From positions 1 to 44,173 of the forward strand of contig JACPCR010000099.1 in assembly GCA_016179685.1 (NCBI GenBank): a stretch of DNA of 44,173 nucleotides, written 5' to 3'. Positions 33,103-40,964 of the stretch are shown here, in pieces. The notes under the pieces were generated by a model, which saw only the letters and a program-made list of their open reading frames with translations, was not told the DNA's origin and made no database searches. A program made the position numbers and the translations under genes. Origin of the DNA: Planctomycetota bacterium (GTDB lineage Bacteria > Planctomycetota > PUPC01 > JACPCR01). How positions within the stretch are numbered: position 1 is the first letter of the stretch; each line of letters opens with the position of its first letter.

Positions 33103-33121
33103 GTTGCCGCCCCAAGCGCCT
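33103..33121. repeat. CGCTTGGGGCG motif, copy 3 (inverted)
   Basis: GTTGCCGCCCCAAGCGCCT, related to 20827 and 27037 on the opposite strand, and immediately followed by the second 36-nt hairpin. Confidence 0.45.
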
Positions 33122-33123
33122 AT

Positions 33124-33159
33124 TGAAATCCGCTGCGCCCTTCGGGCTAGCGGATTTCA
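33124..33159 (+). repeat. 36-nt hairpin repeat, copy 2
   Basis: TGAAATCCGCT and AGCGGATTTCA pair perfectly (11 bp) around an inner GCCC-TTCG-GGC hairpin. 35 of 36 bases equal the minus strand of 20928-20963. It is 68 bp past the alpha/beta hydrolase stop, in the same orientation relative to the gene as copy 1. Confidence 0.85.
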
Positions 33160-33161
33160 GA

Positions 33162-33198
33162 GCCAGGGTTGGCCCGGCTTCGCCGGCCCAACCCTGGC
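33162..33198. repeat. 17-bp stem hairpin with 3-nt loop
   Basis: GCCAGGGTTGGCCCGGC and GCCGGCCCAACCCTGGC pair at 16 of 17 positions around TTC. It lies in the convergent gap between the hydrolase and ClpX-like genes; no T-run follows, so terminator status is uncertain. Confidence 0.6.
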
Positions 33199-33312
33199 CA
33201 GACAGCAGAAGTCTCTAACTCAAGATTCCAACTTCTGCGTCAATCTCCGAACATCTCAAATGAGCGCACGTCGGGATCGGGATCGAAAAAATTCTTACCC
33301 CCGGACGGAAGA

Positions 33313-34467
33313 TCACCTGCGGCGAAGCCGCTGGGTTTGAATTTCTCCGCGACGCATGCAGAGACGGATCGCGTCATTCTTTCCGTCGCCGAACTGGTCG
33401 TAAGCGGCCCTTTCGATGTACTGGGTCAGGAGTGCATTCAGACCCCGGGCACCCGTTTGCCGGTCCAGACTGAGATCGACGATATGGTTCAGCACCTTGG
33501 CCTCGACTTGTAACTCGAGGCCTTCCGATTGGAACTCGTGCTTGAAGGAACGGATGACGTTGTCCACGAGGATGGACTTGAGCGTGGAGCGGTCCAGAGG
33601 CTGAAGGGCGACGACGCGGGTGAAGCGGGCGACGAGTTCAGGAAGAAAACCATAGCAATGGAAATTCTCGATATTATTGATCTCGGCGGCTTCGAGAGCG
33701 ACGGCGATCCTCTCCCTGTCGGCCGGGTCGCGTGTGCCGCGAAATCCGATGAAGGGCGTGCCGGAGCGGACGAGGGCGGTATTCTTGAAGCCCGAGAATG
33801 CCCCGCAAGCGATGAAGGGCACATCTCCGGTGAAGATGCGGACGCGATCGCTATAGATGGTATTGTTGTAATCGGTGGGTACGTCGACCGTGGCGGCCTC
33901 GAGCATGCGCAGAAGCTCCTTCTGGACGCCGAGGCCGCTGACGTCCTTCGTAGTGCCCTGCCCGTCGAACCGGGCCGTATTCTGACTGCTGGCGAGCTTA
34001 TCGAACTCGTCCAGGCAGACGACGCCCACCGAGGCGATGATCGGATTGCCTCCGGCTGCGTGGATCAGGCGCGTGAGGATGGTCTTGACATCGTCGCCCA
34101 CGTAGCCGGTCTCGGAGTATCCCGAGATGTCGATCATCGCTGTGGGCAGACGGAGGACATCGTTGAAGAGAAGTTCCACCAGGAACGTTTTTCCGCATCC
34201 CGTGGGTCCCATGAGGAGCACATTGCTCTTGGGGGGCAAAAGGGACCTGGAGACGCCCTCGATATGAATACGCCGGATACGGCGAATATGCCGATAGGCC
34301 ATGAGGGAGATGGCGCGTCGGGCCTCCTCTTGTCCCTTGTAGCCCAGGTCATTGAGCTTCTGAAAAATCTGGCGAGGAGTGTAGACCGGCAGGGACTCGA
34401 AGAATCGACGTGCATCTTCGACGATATCCTGCTCGAAGCCGTGTTCAAAATCCTGGACTCGAGGCAT
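33313..34467 (-). CDS. ClpX-like AAA+ ATPase without the N-terminal zinc domain
   Basis: 384 aa. Walker A GPTGCGKT (87-94), pore loop GYVGDD (121-126), Walker B VVCLDEFDK (149-157), a FIGF segment at the position of the ClpP-docking IGF loop, YGFLPELVARFTRVVAL, and sensor-2 region TGARGLNALL. These are ClpX unfoldase features. The N-terminal four-cysteine zinc-binding domain of ClpX (about 60 aa) is absent and replaced by a helical segment. It may be a specialised unfoldase with different adaptors. No clpP is nearby. Start ATG 34467, no clear ribosome-binding site. Confidence 0.85.
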   Translation of the reverse strand: MPRVQDFEHGFEQDIVEDARRFFESLPVYTPRQIFQKLNDLGYKGQEEARRAISLMAYRHIRRIRRIHIEGVSRSLLPPKSNVLLMGPTGCGKTFLVELLFNDVLRLPTAMIDISGYSETGYVGDDVKTILTRLIHAAGGNPIIASVGVVCLDEFDKLASSQNTARFDGQGTTKDVSGLGVQKELLRMLEAATVDVPTDYNNTIYSDRVRIFTGDVPFIACGAFSGFKNTALVRSGTPFIGFRGTRDPADRERIAVALEAAEINNIENFHCYGFLPELVARFTRVVALQPLDRSTLKSILVDNVIRSFKHEFQSEGLELQVEAKVLNHIVDLSLDRQTGARGLNALLTQYIERAAYDQFGDGKNDAIRLCMRRGEIQTQRLRRR

Positions 34468-34537
34468 GGCAAGGTTGCCGGCCGCGGGGTGCGTGGAATC
34501 GAGACGGCAAAAGGCGCCGGAAGGCTCAGTTAGAGTC

Positions 34538-34640
34538 TTCGGGTGTCACTTTTCCGCGCCCGCTGTGCGGGCACCCGGCGGAGATATTGCAAGGTAGCAG
34601 GTTTCGGGTGTCAGTTGATTCCTGCCCCGCCTCTGGCGGG
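34538..34640. repeat. Two imperfect TTCGGGTGTCA + hairpin direct repeats
   Basis: TTCGGGTGTCA occurs at 34538 and 34603, each followed by a GC hairpin: GCCCGC-TGT-GCGGGC after the first and CCCGCC-TCT-GGCGGG after the second, then ACACC or CACCC. It lies in the divergent ClpX-like/PhyH gap. Confidence 0.5.
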
Positions 34641-34798
34641 ACACCTTTCCGAGCCTTGTTGGGTTGCGGGCTTCGCCCGCCTTAAACTTGAGTCTATTGG
34701 TGAGTGCACGAGACGTCAACTGGAACATCGGGTGCAACTTGCTAAGATCATCTTTGAGGTTGCGGTATTCCGGGGGCGAAGTGGAGGAGGCCAAATCG

Positions 34799-35605
34799 AT
34801 GACCAGCGAAATGGTGAAGAAGTTCTTTGAGGAGGAAGGATACTTTGTCATCAAGGACCTGATGACCGCTGCGGAGGTTGCCGAATGCCAGCAGGAGGTT
34901 CGGCGACTGCACGAATTGGCGGCGGAAATGGAGGCCCGGAAAGATGCCGCTCTCAGAAATTTCCAGCGGGAGCCCTATGCCCAGGATGCGAACCAGGACG
35001 GTTTGCCCGTCCTCCGCAAAATCGAGGAGACCCGGCAGTATTCCGAGGTCTTCCGCCGCCTGGCGGCGCATCCGCGGCTGATGGAGGTTCTCCACGACCT
35101 CCTCGGGCCCGATCTCCTGCTCTTTCGAAGCACGCTCATGCTCAAGCCGGCGTTCCACGGGTCGGCCCACGGTCTGCACCAGGATTCGTCTTACTGGCCC
35201 ATGGAGCCCCCGGCCTTGATCACGGTGAGCATCGCCTTGACGGATTCGACCCCGGAAAACGGCTGTTTCAAGGTGATCCCGAAAAGCCACCGCTGGGGTC
35301 TTTTGCAGTGGGGCAGGATCGCGCGCCAGAAGGATGAATCTCTGGTGGACCGATCGGACTTGGACCTGTCGGGTCAGATCGAAGTGCCCCTGCGTGCGGG
35401 GAGTGCACTCCTGTTCCACAGTTTGGTCGTGCATGGTTCGGGGCCCAATACGTCACCCCAACCGAGGAACACGGCGCTCTACGCCTATTTCCCACCGACG
35501 GTCAGATATCAACCTCAGGGCGATGCGGCCCGCGAAAAGAGCTTCCCGGTCGTTTCAGGCCTGGGTGGCCGAACCGAGATTGTTCTCGTGGCCGCTGGGC
35601 GGTAG
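34799..35605 (+). CDS. Phytanoyl-CoA dioxygenase (PhyH) family protein
   Basis: 268 aa Fe(II)/2-oxoglutarate oxygenase. The iron-binding facial triad is visible: HQD in GLHQDSSYWP (about 125) and the distal histidine in LVVHGSGPN (about 205), with the 2-oxoglutarate-binding arginine in PRNTALY. FFEEEGYFVIKDLMT at the start is typical. Family members hydroxylate diverse small molecules, so the substrate is not predictable. AGGAGG lies 8 nt before ATG 34799; the frame is open from 34664 but lacks support. Single plus-strand gene between minus-strand neighbours. Confidence 0.9.
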   Translation: MTSEMVKKFFEEEGYFVIKDLMTAAEVAECQQEVRRLHELAAEMEARKDAALRNFQREPYAQDANQDGLPVLRKIEETRQYSEVFRRLAAHPRLMEVLHDLLGPDLLLFRSTLMLKPAFHGSAHGLHQDSSYWPMEPPALITVSIALTDSTPENGCFKVIPKSHRWGLLQWGRIARQKDESLVDRSDLDLSGQIEVPLRAGSALLFHSLVVHGSGPNTSPQPRNTALYAYFPPTVRYQPQGDAAREKSFPVVSGLGGRTEIVLVAAGR

Positions 35606-35665
35606 CTGGCCTGGCGCGGGACCGGGCATATCGGCCGTGGCCCTGGGGCCCGGCGAGGCCCTGTG

Positions 35666-36487
35666 TCACGAGGACGCGGCAGGAGTTTCCTCGATTTCGA
35701 ACCGCTTTCCCGCGGCGCGTATCAGGTCGCCCAGCATTCGGGTGGCGACGTCCAGATTCGCCGTGGCCTGGGGGACGTCCTGGCCCTGAGCCACGATATC
35801 CACCGGCATGGCGTTTCGCTGCTCCGAACGAAGCGCCACATAGGCTTTGAGATAGGTACCGGGACTCTCCTGCATGACCCTCTGAAGGTGGGGCGAGACC
35901 TCCGATTCGAACATTTCCGTCCAGATGCGGCGGGTGACGGACTTGGTTTTGAACCGTGAGCCGAGGAATTCGAGGATATAAGTGGAAAAGACGGCCTTCA
36001 TTTCCTTGGGTGGCCCGGCCATGATCAGAAACGTCGCGTCGCGATGTTGAAGCTTGATCAAAGGCGCCCATCCTGCGGGATTCGGAAACGCTTCCGCTCC
36101 GGCGGGGATGGTGCCCATCTTTTTGAGCCCGGGGCTGATCTCGCTCCGATCCTTGTAGTTCCGACGCCGGACGTAGTCCTCCAGCGTCGGCTCGTGCACC
36201 GACGCAGGTACTGAAAGAAGACGACACACGGCTTCGACGGTGAGATCGTCCGGAGTGGGTCCGAGGCCACCGGTCAGCAGAAGGATGCGCGTACCACGGG
36301 CCAGAGATTCCCGAAGGGCCGATACGATGTCGTCCAGATCGTCATTCAAAATGGTGAGGCGACGCGGGCGACCACCGAGTCGGGCGATCTGCTGGGCGAT
36401 CCAGAAGGAATTCGTGTCCTGAATCTGCCCGATGGCGAGTTCGGTACCAATGGCGAACAGTTCAATCGCAGGACTGTCGTTGTGCAT
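35666..36487 (-). CDS. CinA N-terminal (MoaB/Mog-like) domain protein
   Basis: 273 aa. IELFAIGTELAIGQIQDTNS, LTILNDDLDDIV and LLLTGGLGPTPDDLT are the molybdopterin-binding-like signature of CinA; NPAGWAPLIKL and FLIMAGPPKEMKAVF follow as in CinA. The C-terminal NMN deamidase domain of full CinA (about 415 aa) is missing, so this is a stand-alone N-terminal form, which in relatives has nucleotide pyrophosphatase activity. It ends the Ldh2-Nif3-CinA series after a 78-bp gap. Confidence 0.9.
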   Translation of the reverse strand: MHNDSPAIELFAIGTELAIGQIQDTNSFWIAQQIARLGGRPRRLTILNDDLDDIVSALRESLARGTRILLLTGGLGPTPDDLTVEAVCRLLSVPASVHEPTLEDYVRRRNYKDRSEISPGLKKMGTIPAGAEAFPNPAGWAPLIKLQHRDATFLIMAGPPKEMKAVFSTYILEFLGSRFKTKSVTRRIWTEMFESEVSPHLQRVMQESPGTYLKAYVALRSEQRNAMPVDIVAQGQDVPQATANLDVATRMLGDLIRAAGKRFEIEETPAASS

Positions 36488-36565
36488 GGGCGAGAGCCGG
36501 AGGGGTTGAGGAAGAGGGACAGGGCGGCCCGAGGGGCGGAAGCTCGCGGGACGCCACGAAAAAGT

Positions 36566-37336
36566 TCAATACTCGACCAGAGCCTCATCCACTTCAAGAA
36601 AATGAACGGGGATGGAGCCGAGCAGCTCCTGGAGGCGTACCGCCAGGGCCCGCAGGCCCGGGGCATCGGCGTGGGAGTGGCCTGTCAGGATCACGCAGAG
36701 ATCGGAATCCTCGGCGAACCGGAGGGCGAGTTCGGTAGCTTCTCCGGTGATGAGGCAATCGGCCTGGAGGCGGAGGCCTTCGCGCCAGAGCGGGATTTCC
36801 AGGGACGGCCCAACGGCGAGGGCGATACGGCGAACGGGAAGATCGGCGGGGCCACGGACGAGGATGCGCTGAAGTCGCATGCGTTTCTTGACCTCGAGAG
36901 CGAAGTCACGGAGAGGCTGCGGGGGAATCTGGAAGAGGCGAAGGCCGGGCCGTGCGGCCGAGGGTGATGGGAGAGCGAGGGTCTCGGCCCAGGAATCCAG
37001 AACGCCATAGCGAGGAAACTCGAGCCAGAGGTCATGCACCCGATAGGCGATCAGGCGATTCTCCAGGAGATCCTGCATTTTCTCGATGAAAGCGCCATCC
37101 TGCTCGAAAGATCGGAAGTCATCCATGGGATCGAAGAAGAAAGGCTCGTGCGAGATGATCACGTTCAGGTGCTGCTGTGCGGCATCGAGCACGATCTGAC
37201 GGGTGGCCATCCAGGTAACGGCGACACCGAAGACGTCGGCTTCAGGGTTTCCCAATTTGAGTCCATCGCGGGGTCCGGTATCGGCCGACGGCGACCGGAG
37301 GTTCTGGATGATTCGATGGACGTCGGCGACTTTCAT
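36566..37336 (-). CDS. Nif3-like dinuclear metal-centre protein
   Basis: 256 aa. DGLKLGNPEADVFGVAVTW and VIISHEPFFF are Nif3/YbgI hallmarks; CLITGEATELAL and TGHSHADAPGLRAL lie where relatives have TGE...H and GHY..SE. The usual metal pair HHP is HEP, and the final SE motif is altered to DAP, so metal binding may differ. Nif3 proteins are widespread with debated function (sometimes called GTP cyclohydrolase 1 type 2 homologues). The ATG overlaps the stop of the upstream Ldh2 gene (ATGA). Confidence 0.8.
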   Translation of the reverse strand: MKVADVHRIIQNLRSPSADTGPRDGLKLGNPEADVFGVAVTWMATRQIVLDAAQQHLNVIISHEPFFFDPMDDFRSFEQDGAFIEKMQDLLENRLIAYRVHDLWLEFPRYGVLDSWAETLALPSPSAARPGLRLFQIPPQPLRDFALEVKKRMRLQRILVRGPADLPVRRIALAVGPSLEIPLWREGLRLQADCLITGEATELALRFAEDSDLCVILTGHSHADAPGLRALAVRLQELLGSIPVHFLEVDEALVEY

Positions 37337-38442
37337 GCCGGCCCTGCCGAACCAGGCCGAGGGAAAGGAACCTGAAGTTCCTGGGAGAGCTTCTGGAATT
37401 CCTGGACGACGGCGGCGGGAAGAGGAATCCCTTCTCGAACTCGCCGGGCCGCCGTTTCCATCTCGATTTCCCCGGGCACGAATATGCGATCCACCCCTTT
37501 CTTTCTTTCAACGGCGTGGATTTCGTCGATCATCTGGTCCATGCGACGGCGGAACTCGCCCGGATCGGCCATGGCCGCGATCTCGACCGCGGCAAAGACG
37601 TGGCCGAGATTCTGATCCCGGGGATCGTTCCCGTACATGTGCCCGATATGGGGTCCGAAGGCTGCCCCGGCCAGGATGCCGCAGAGAACATCGATGAAGA
37701 GTGACAGTCCGTAACCCTTGTGCCCTGCAATAGGAACGACGGTGCCCCGGAGAGCGACATCGGGGTCGGTCGTGGGCTCCCCGCGGTCATCGAACGCCCA
37801 GCCCTGGGGTAACGGCTGTCCCATCGCCTTGGCCAGGATGAAGTTACCGCGAGCGGCGACGCACGTAGCCATGTCGAGCACCAGAGGCCAGCCCTTTCCC
37901 GTTGGCACGGCAAAGGAGATGGGATTGGTGGACTGATAAGGAGCGACTCCTCCCCAGGGGGCCATGGCCGAGGGTCCGTTAGTCATACCGATGCCCATCA
38001 TGCCCGCCTCGGCCATTTGGCGAGTCCAGTAGCCGCAGGCCCCGAAATGGGTGCTATGGCGGACCCCGACCCACGCGGACCCGGCCTGCCGGGCCTTACC
38101 CAGAGCCAACCGTACCGCGAAATCGGCGACGACTGCTCCGAGGCCATTATCGCCGTCCACTACCGCGGTGGCAGGTGTCTCGGCGAGAACTCGGAGGTCG
38201 GGGCGCGGATTGACTCGCCCGTCCCTCAAGCGCTCGACATACTTGCCGAGAAGACGGGTCACACCATGCGTATCCACCCCGCGAAGGTTAGCGTCGATCA
38301 GACTGTCGGCAACCAAGCGTGCATGGACGTCCGAAATGCCCGCCCGGGAAAAAAGCCCAAAAGCAAATTCACGAAGGGACTCTGCTGGAAAACGCTCGTC
38401 GTGCGACTGGTCGAACTTGGAGAGAGTCAACATAGAGGCCAT
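37333..38442 (-). CDS. Malate/L-lactate (Ldh2/YbiC-type) dehydrogenase family protein
   Basis: 369 aa NAD(P)-dependent 2-hydroxyacid dehydrogenase of the MDH2/LDH2 fold, unrelated to classical Rossmann LDH. Typical segments are ANLRGVDTHGVTRL, VDGDNGLGAVVADFAV, GVRHSTHFGACGYW with the catalytic histidine, TNGPSAMAPWGG, STNPISFAVPTG, VPIAGHKGYGLSLFIDVLCG and HVFAAVEIAA. Possible substrates include malate, lactate, ureidoglycolate and 2,3-diketogulonate; not decidable here. ATG at 38442 or 38433. First gene of a run with Nif3 and CinA. Confidence 0.93.
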   Translation of the reverse strand: MASMLTLSKFDQSHDERFPAESLREFAFGLFSRAGISDVHARLVADSLIDANLRGVDTHGVTRLLGKYVERLRDGRVNPRPDLRVLAETPATAVVDGDNGLGAVVADFAVRLALGKARQAGSAWVGVRHSTHFGACGYWTRQMAEAGMMGIGMTNGPSAMAPWGGVAPYQSTNPISFAVPTGKGWPLVLDMATCVAARGNFILAKAMGQPLPQGWAFDDRGEPTTDPDVALRGTVVPIAGHKGYGLSLFIDVLCGILAGAAFGPHIGHMYGNDPRDQNLGHVFAAVEIAAMADPGEFRRRMDQMIDEIHAVERKKGVDRIFVPGEIEMETAARRVREGIPLPAAVVQEFQKLSQELQVPFPRPGSAGPA

Positions 38443-38644
38443 GCAAATTCTGTGAAAACACCCAAGGGAGAGGCTGGAGTCAGGGGCGCCAAGTTAAGAG
38501 AAAAAATGGTGGATTGGCTTCTTACTTTCAACCTTCCCCTTCTTCATCATCGGTGTACGAACCACTGCAGCGGGGATTGAAGGCCAGATGATCAGCAAGA
38601 GATGGAACGACTCTGGCATTACTTGTCACCCATGGGGCTGGAGA

Positions 38645-38669
38645 CCACGGGTACCCGCACCGCGGGCGC
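38645..38669. repeat. 25-nt CCACGGGT..CGCGGGCGC repeat, copy 2
   Basis: 22 of 25 positions as at 29130-29154, here with GTACCCGC and GCGGGCGC arms. Located in the gap between the HEAT protein stop and the Ldh2 start. The rest of this 297-bp gap shows no gene. Confidence 0.55.
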
Positions 38670-38710
38670 ACCCTATCGGCCGCAGGATTCCTCCCACATG
38701 GACAGCTTCA

Positions 38711-38740
38711 GAAGAAAGACGCCCCAAGGGGGCGGGGCGT
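38711..38740 (-). terminator. Rho-independent terminator of the HEAT-repeat gene
   Basis: On the minus strand ACGCCCC and GGGGCGT form a 7-bp stem (38740-38734 and 38725-38719) with a GC-rich loop, followed at once by CTTTCTTC. It begins at the stop codon. The clearest intrinsic terminator in the window. Confidence 0.7.
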
Positions 38741-39516
38741 TAAGGAGACGCTCCGCCCGATTGAGCGGAGTTTTCCGCCCACCATTTTTTCCAGTTTTCG
38801 ACCACCGCTTTCCGTTCTTCATCGCTTTCCCCGACCCCCAAGGTGCCAAAATATTGACTGGTCAGCTTGCTTAAGGATCGGTTGGCATACGACATGAGGT
38901 CCAGGTTATCACCACCCAGCACCTCGAGAAGAGCAGGAACTGAAGAAAGGTCTTCGATGTCGCCCAGAGTCTGAATAGCAGACTGGCGCACGTAAAAGTG
39001 CTCGCTTCGAGTGGCCTCAATGAGGAGGGGTGTCGCCGGCTTGCCAATCTTGACCAACTGCTCGATGGCCTTGAAACGCTCGCTGGTGGTGCCTCGAAAA
39101 CTGGCGATCAACTTCTGAATCTGCTCCTGGTCCTTCGTGTTCTTCTTGCCCTCCGATTGAGCCTTGAAAGCCGCGCTTTCCTCCTGCAGCCGTTTCACCG
39201 TCTCCTGGAGTTTTGCAATCTCGGCGCGAAGCTCCGCTATCAATCTCTCCTGCTCCGCCAGTTTTGCTTTCAAGGCCTCATCCTGTGGAGGGACGTCGCC
39301 TCCCGCGGGAGCTGCCGCGGCCTCCGCTGGCTTCTCAGTGCTGGGGGCGGGAGGCGGCGACGGAGCGGTCTCCGCAGCGTCCTTCTTCTCCGCAGGCGCG
39401 GCAGCCTCTGGCTCCGGGGCTACCGGCCCCGACGCCGCTGGCGCTGCCGCCTCCTCGGAAAAGGCCCACGCACAAAAGGAGAGAGTCAACGCGAAGAGTG
39501 AAACATGTCGCTTCAT
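38740..39516 (-). CDS. Secreted coiled-coil protein with HEAT repeats
   Basis: 258 aa. Signal peptide MKRHVSLFALTLSFCAWAFS. Residues 20-75 are an Ala/Pro/Glu-rich linker; about 80-125 form a coiled coil (ALKAKLAEQERLIAELRAEI); the C-terminal 110 residues hold HEAT units (IEQLVKIGKPATPLLIEATR, VRQSAIQTLGDIEDLSSVPA). These modules mediate protein contacts; no enzymatic motif is seen. AGGGAG lies 8 nt before ATG 39516; the longer frame to 39567 would bury the signal peptide. An intrinsic terminator follows directly. Probably a periplasmic scaffold. Confidence 0.8.
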   Translation of the reverse strand: MKRHVSLFALTLSFCAWAFSEEAAAPAASGPVAPEPEAAAPAEKKDAAETAPSPPPAPSTEKPAEAAAAPAGGDVPPQDEALKAKLAEQERLIAELRAEIAKLQETVKRLQEESAAFKAQSEGKKNTKDQEQIQKLIASFRGTTSERFKAIEQLVKIGKPATPLLIEATRSEHFYVRQSAIQTLGDIEDLSSVPALLEVLGGDNLDLMSYANRSLSKLTSQYFGTLGVGESDEERKAVVENWKKWWAENSAQSGGASP

Positions 39517-39714
39517 TGCCGGACTCCCTTTTCTGTAACCTGATGGGGGCTTATCATAGGAGACCATCCCTCGCTGTCAACCTGTTCGGCATCCAGTCCG
39601 ACGAATCGTTTGAAGCCACCGGACGCTCAGGCTAACCTGTGAAGACAAATCGGATGAAGTAAGGGTTGTTTTCGGGCGTAGCCGGGGCACGATGGAATAG
39701 GAAAGGATGAAATC

Positions 39715-40437
39715 ATGAAGCCGATAGAATTTTATTTTGAAATTTTCCCTTTCCTGGCATCCTGCTTGCTTGGGATAAATGTTTCCTTGGGGGCTGATGA
39801 AATTGTTTTGCCATCAGGAGAGGGGGAGAAAAAGACGATCATCGAGGGGGCGAAAGAGGGACAGGCGGGCACACGCGTTTCGGATCTGACGGCGGGGCTA
39901 CGGTTGCTCCTCTGGACGAACAAGGCAGAGTACCGTGTCGGTGAGCCGATCCACGTGGATTTTCGTGTTTATAACACGGGAAGAAGACCGGTCAATGTTT
40001 ACGCGGAGTTCGATCGCGAAGGCTGGTTGGTATTCCTCGAGATGAGGAAAAAGGACGGCAACCAGGAGCCGGTCTACCAGTCCACGCCAGCCCAGGTTGC
40101 CACGCGGCGTCCCCGGGATTCTCTCTACATGGCCCTTCCACCGGGCGGCACCGTGGGACGATTTTACACACTCCTCGGCACGCCGGGTAAACCCTTTCCT
40201 GCTGGGGAGTATGAAATTCAGGCAGGGTACACGAACACCTACGAGACGTGTCTGGCGAGTTTGTATTTCCATGACGAGGACATTCGAGCCCTGGGTCGAC
40301 GCGCCTACGTTCGCTTATGGACCGGTCAGTTGGTCAGCGCTCCGGTGCCGATTCGAGTGAAGGGAAAGATGCCGAAAGGAACGGAGAAGGGAGAGAAGGA
40401 GGAGAAGGGAGAGAGGGGACTGTTTCGGAAGCGGTAG
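39715..40437 (+). CDS. Secreted Ig-like fold protein of unknown function
   Basis: 240 aa. Signal peptide FPFLASCLLGINVSLGA. LRLLLWTNKAEYRVGEPIHV, DFRVYNTGRRPVNVYAEFD and FPAGEYEIQAGYTN give an immunoglobulin-like beta sandwich pattern similar to BsuPI-type or DUF domains with YxxGEPI..F.V.N.G. The tail is an unusual Lys/Glu/Gly run (about 220-238), coded by a purine-rich repeat of GGAGAAGG units. GGAAAGG lies 8 nt before the ATG. More AT-rich than most neighbours. Function unknown. Confidence 0.7.
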   Translation: MKPIEFYFEIFPFLASCLLGINVSLGADEIVLPSGEGEKKTIIEGAKEGQAGTRVSDLTAGLRLLLWTNKAEYRVGEPIHVDFRVYNTGRRPVNVYAEFDREGWLVFLEMRKKDGNQEPVYQSTPAQVATRRPRDSLYMALPPGGTVGRFYTLLGTPGKPFPAGEYEIQAGYTNTYETCLASLYFHDEDIRALGRRAYVRLWTGQLVSAPVPIRVKGKMPKGTEKGEKEEKGERGLFRKR

Positions 40438-40505
40438 CTCGGTGAGCGAAGGGAAGCCGTTGAGAGGCGCAAGTCTACGACAAGAAGGGACCCTGTGGTG
40501 GGGAT

Positions 40506-40608
40506 TCGCGGACACGCTGAGGTCCCGCGATCAGGCGAAAGCTCGAGGCGGCCGAGGACTTGAACGGATTGCGCGGTCGCGGACACGCTGAGGTCCCGCG
40601 ATCAGGCG
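40506..40608. repeat. 32-bp direct repeat pair, each with internal dyad
   Basis: Identical copies at 40506-40537 and 40577-40608, spaced 71 bp: TCGCGGACACGCTGAGGTCC followed by CGCGATCAGGCG. TCGCGGAC and GTCCCGCGA within each copy are inverted repeats. Confidence 0.85.
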
Positions 40609-40935
40609 GAAGGATTCCACTGGTGGGCGGAGTCGAGAAAGGCGAGCAGGGGTAAGCGTGTTCGTGCGGAGAATCGATGGACAAGGAATCTGCGGGATTC
40701 CATTGACATCACCGCGAAGTTCCTATCGTCACGACGCGCATGCTGAAATCTCGGCTGTAAAGCCGGTTAGGTCAACAACGGACAAAACGCGGACGATCTG
40801 GACTGCGGTTGGCAAGCGTGGGTTTGAAGGAAAAAATTTGTTTTTCAAAAAAATTTCTCCGGTCTTTATTCTCGTGCACACAAGAAATTACATGATGCCG
40901 AAACGCCGTTGGAATGCGGTATAAGCGTTTTTCCT

Positions 40936-40964
40936 TTGACTTTTCAATCTCGCCTTTCTAAGAT
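40936..40964 (+). promoter_or_regulatory. Sigma-70 promoter upstream of dnaA
   Basis: TTGACT (40936-40941), 17-bp spacer, TAAGAT (40959-40964), five of six and four of six consensus bases. The leader to dnaA would be about 265 nt. Confidence 0.55.

Noticed and set aside
40475..40684. Minus-strand frame with repeated PDRGTSACPR peptide
   Set aside because: The peptide repeat is the 32-bp DNA repeat read as protein; no start signal or family match.
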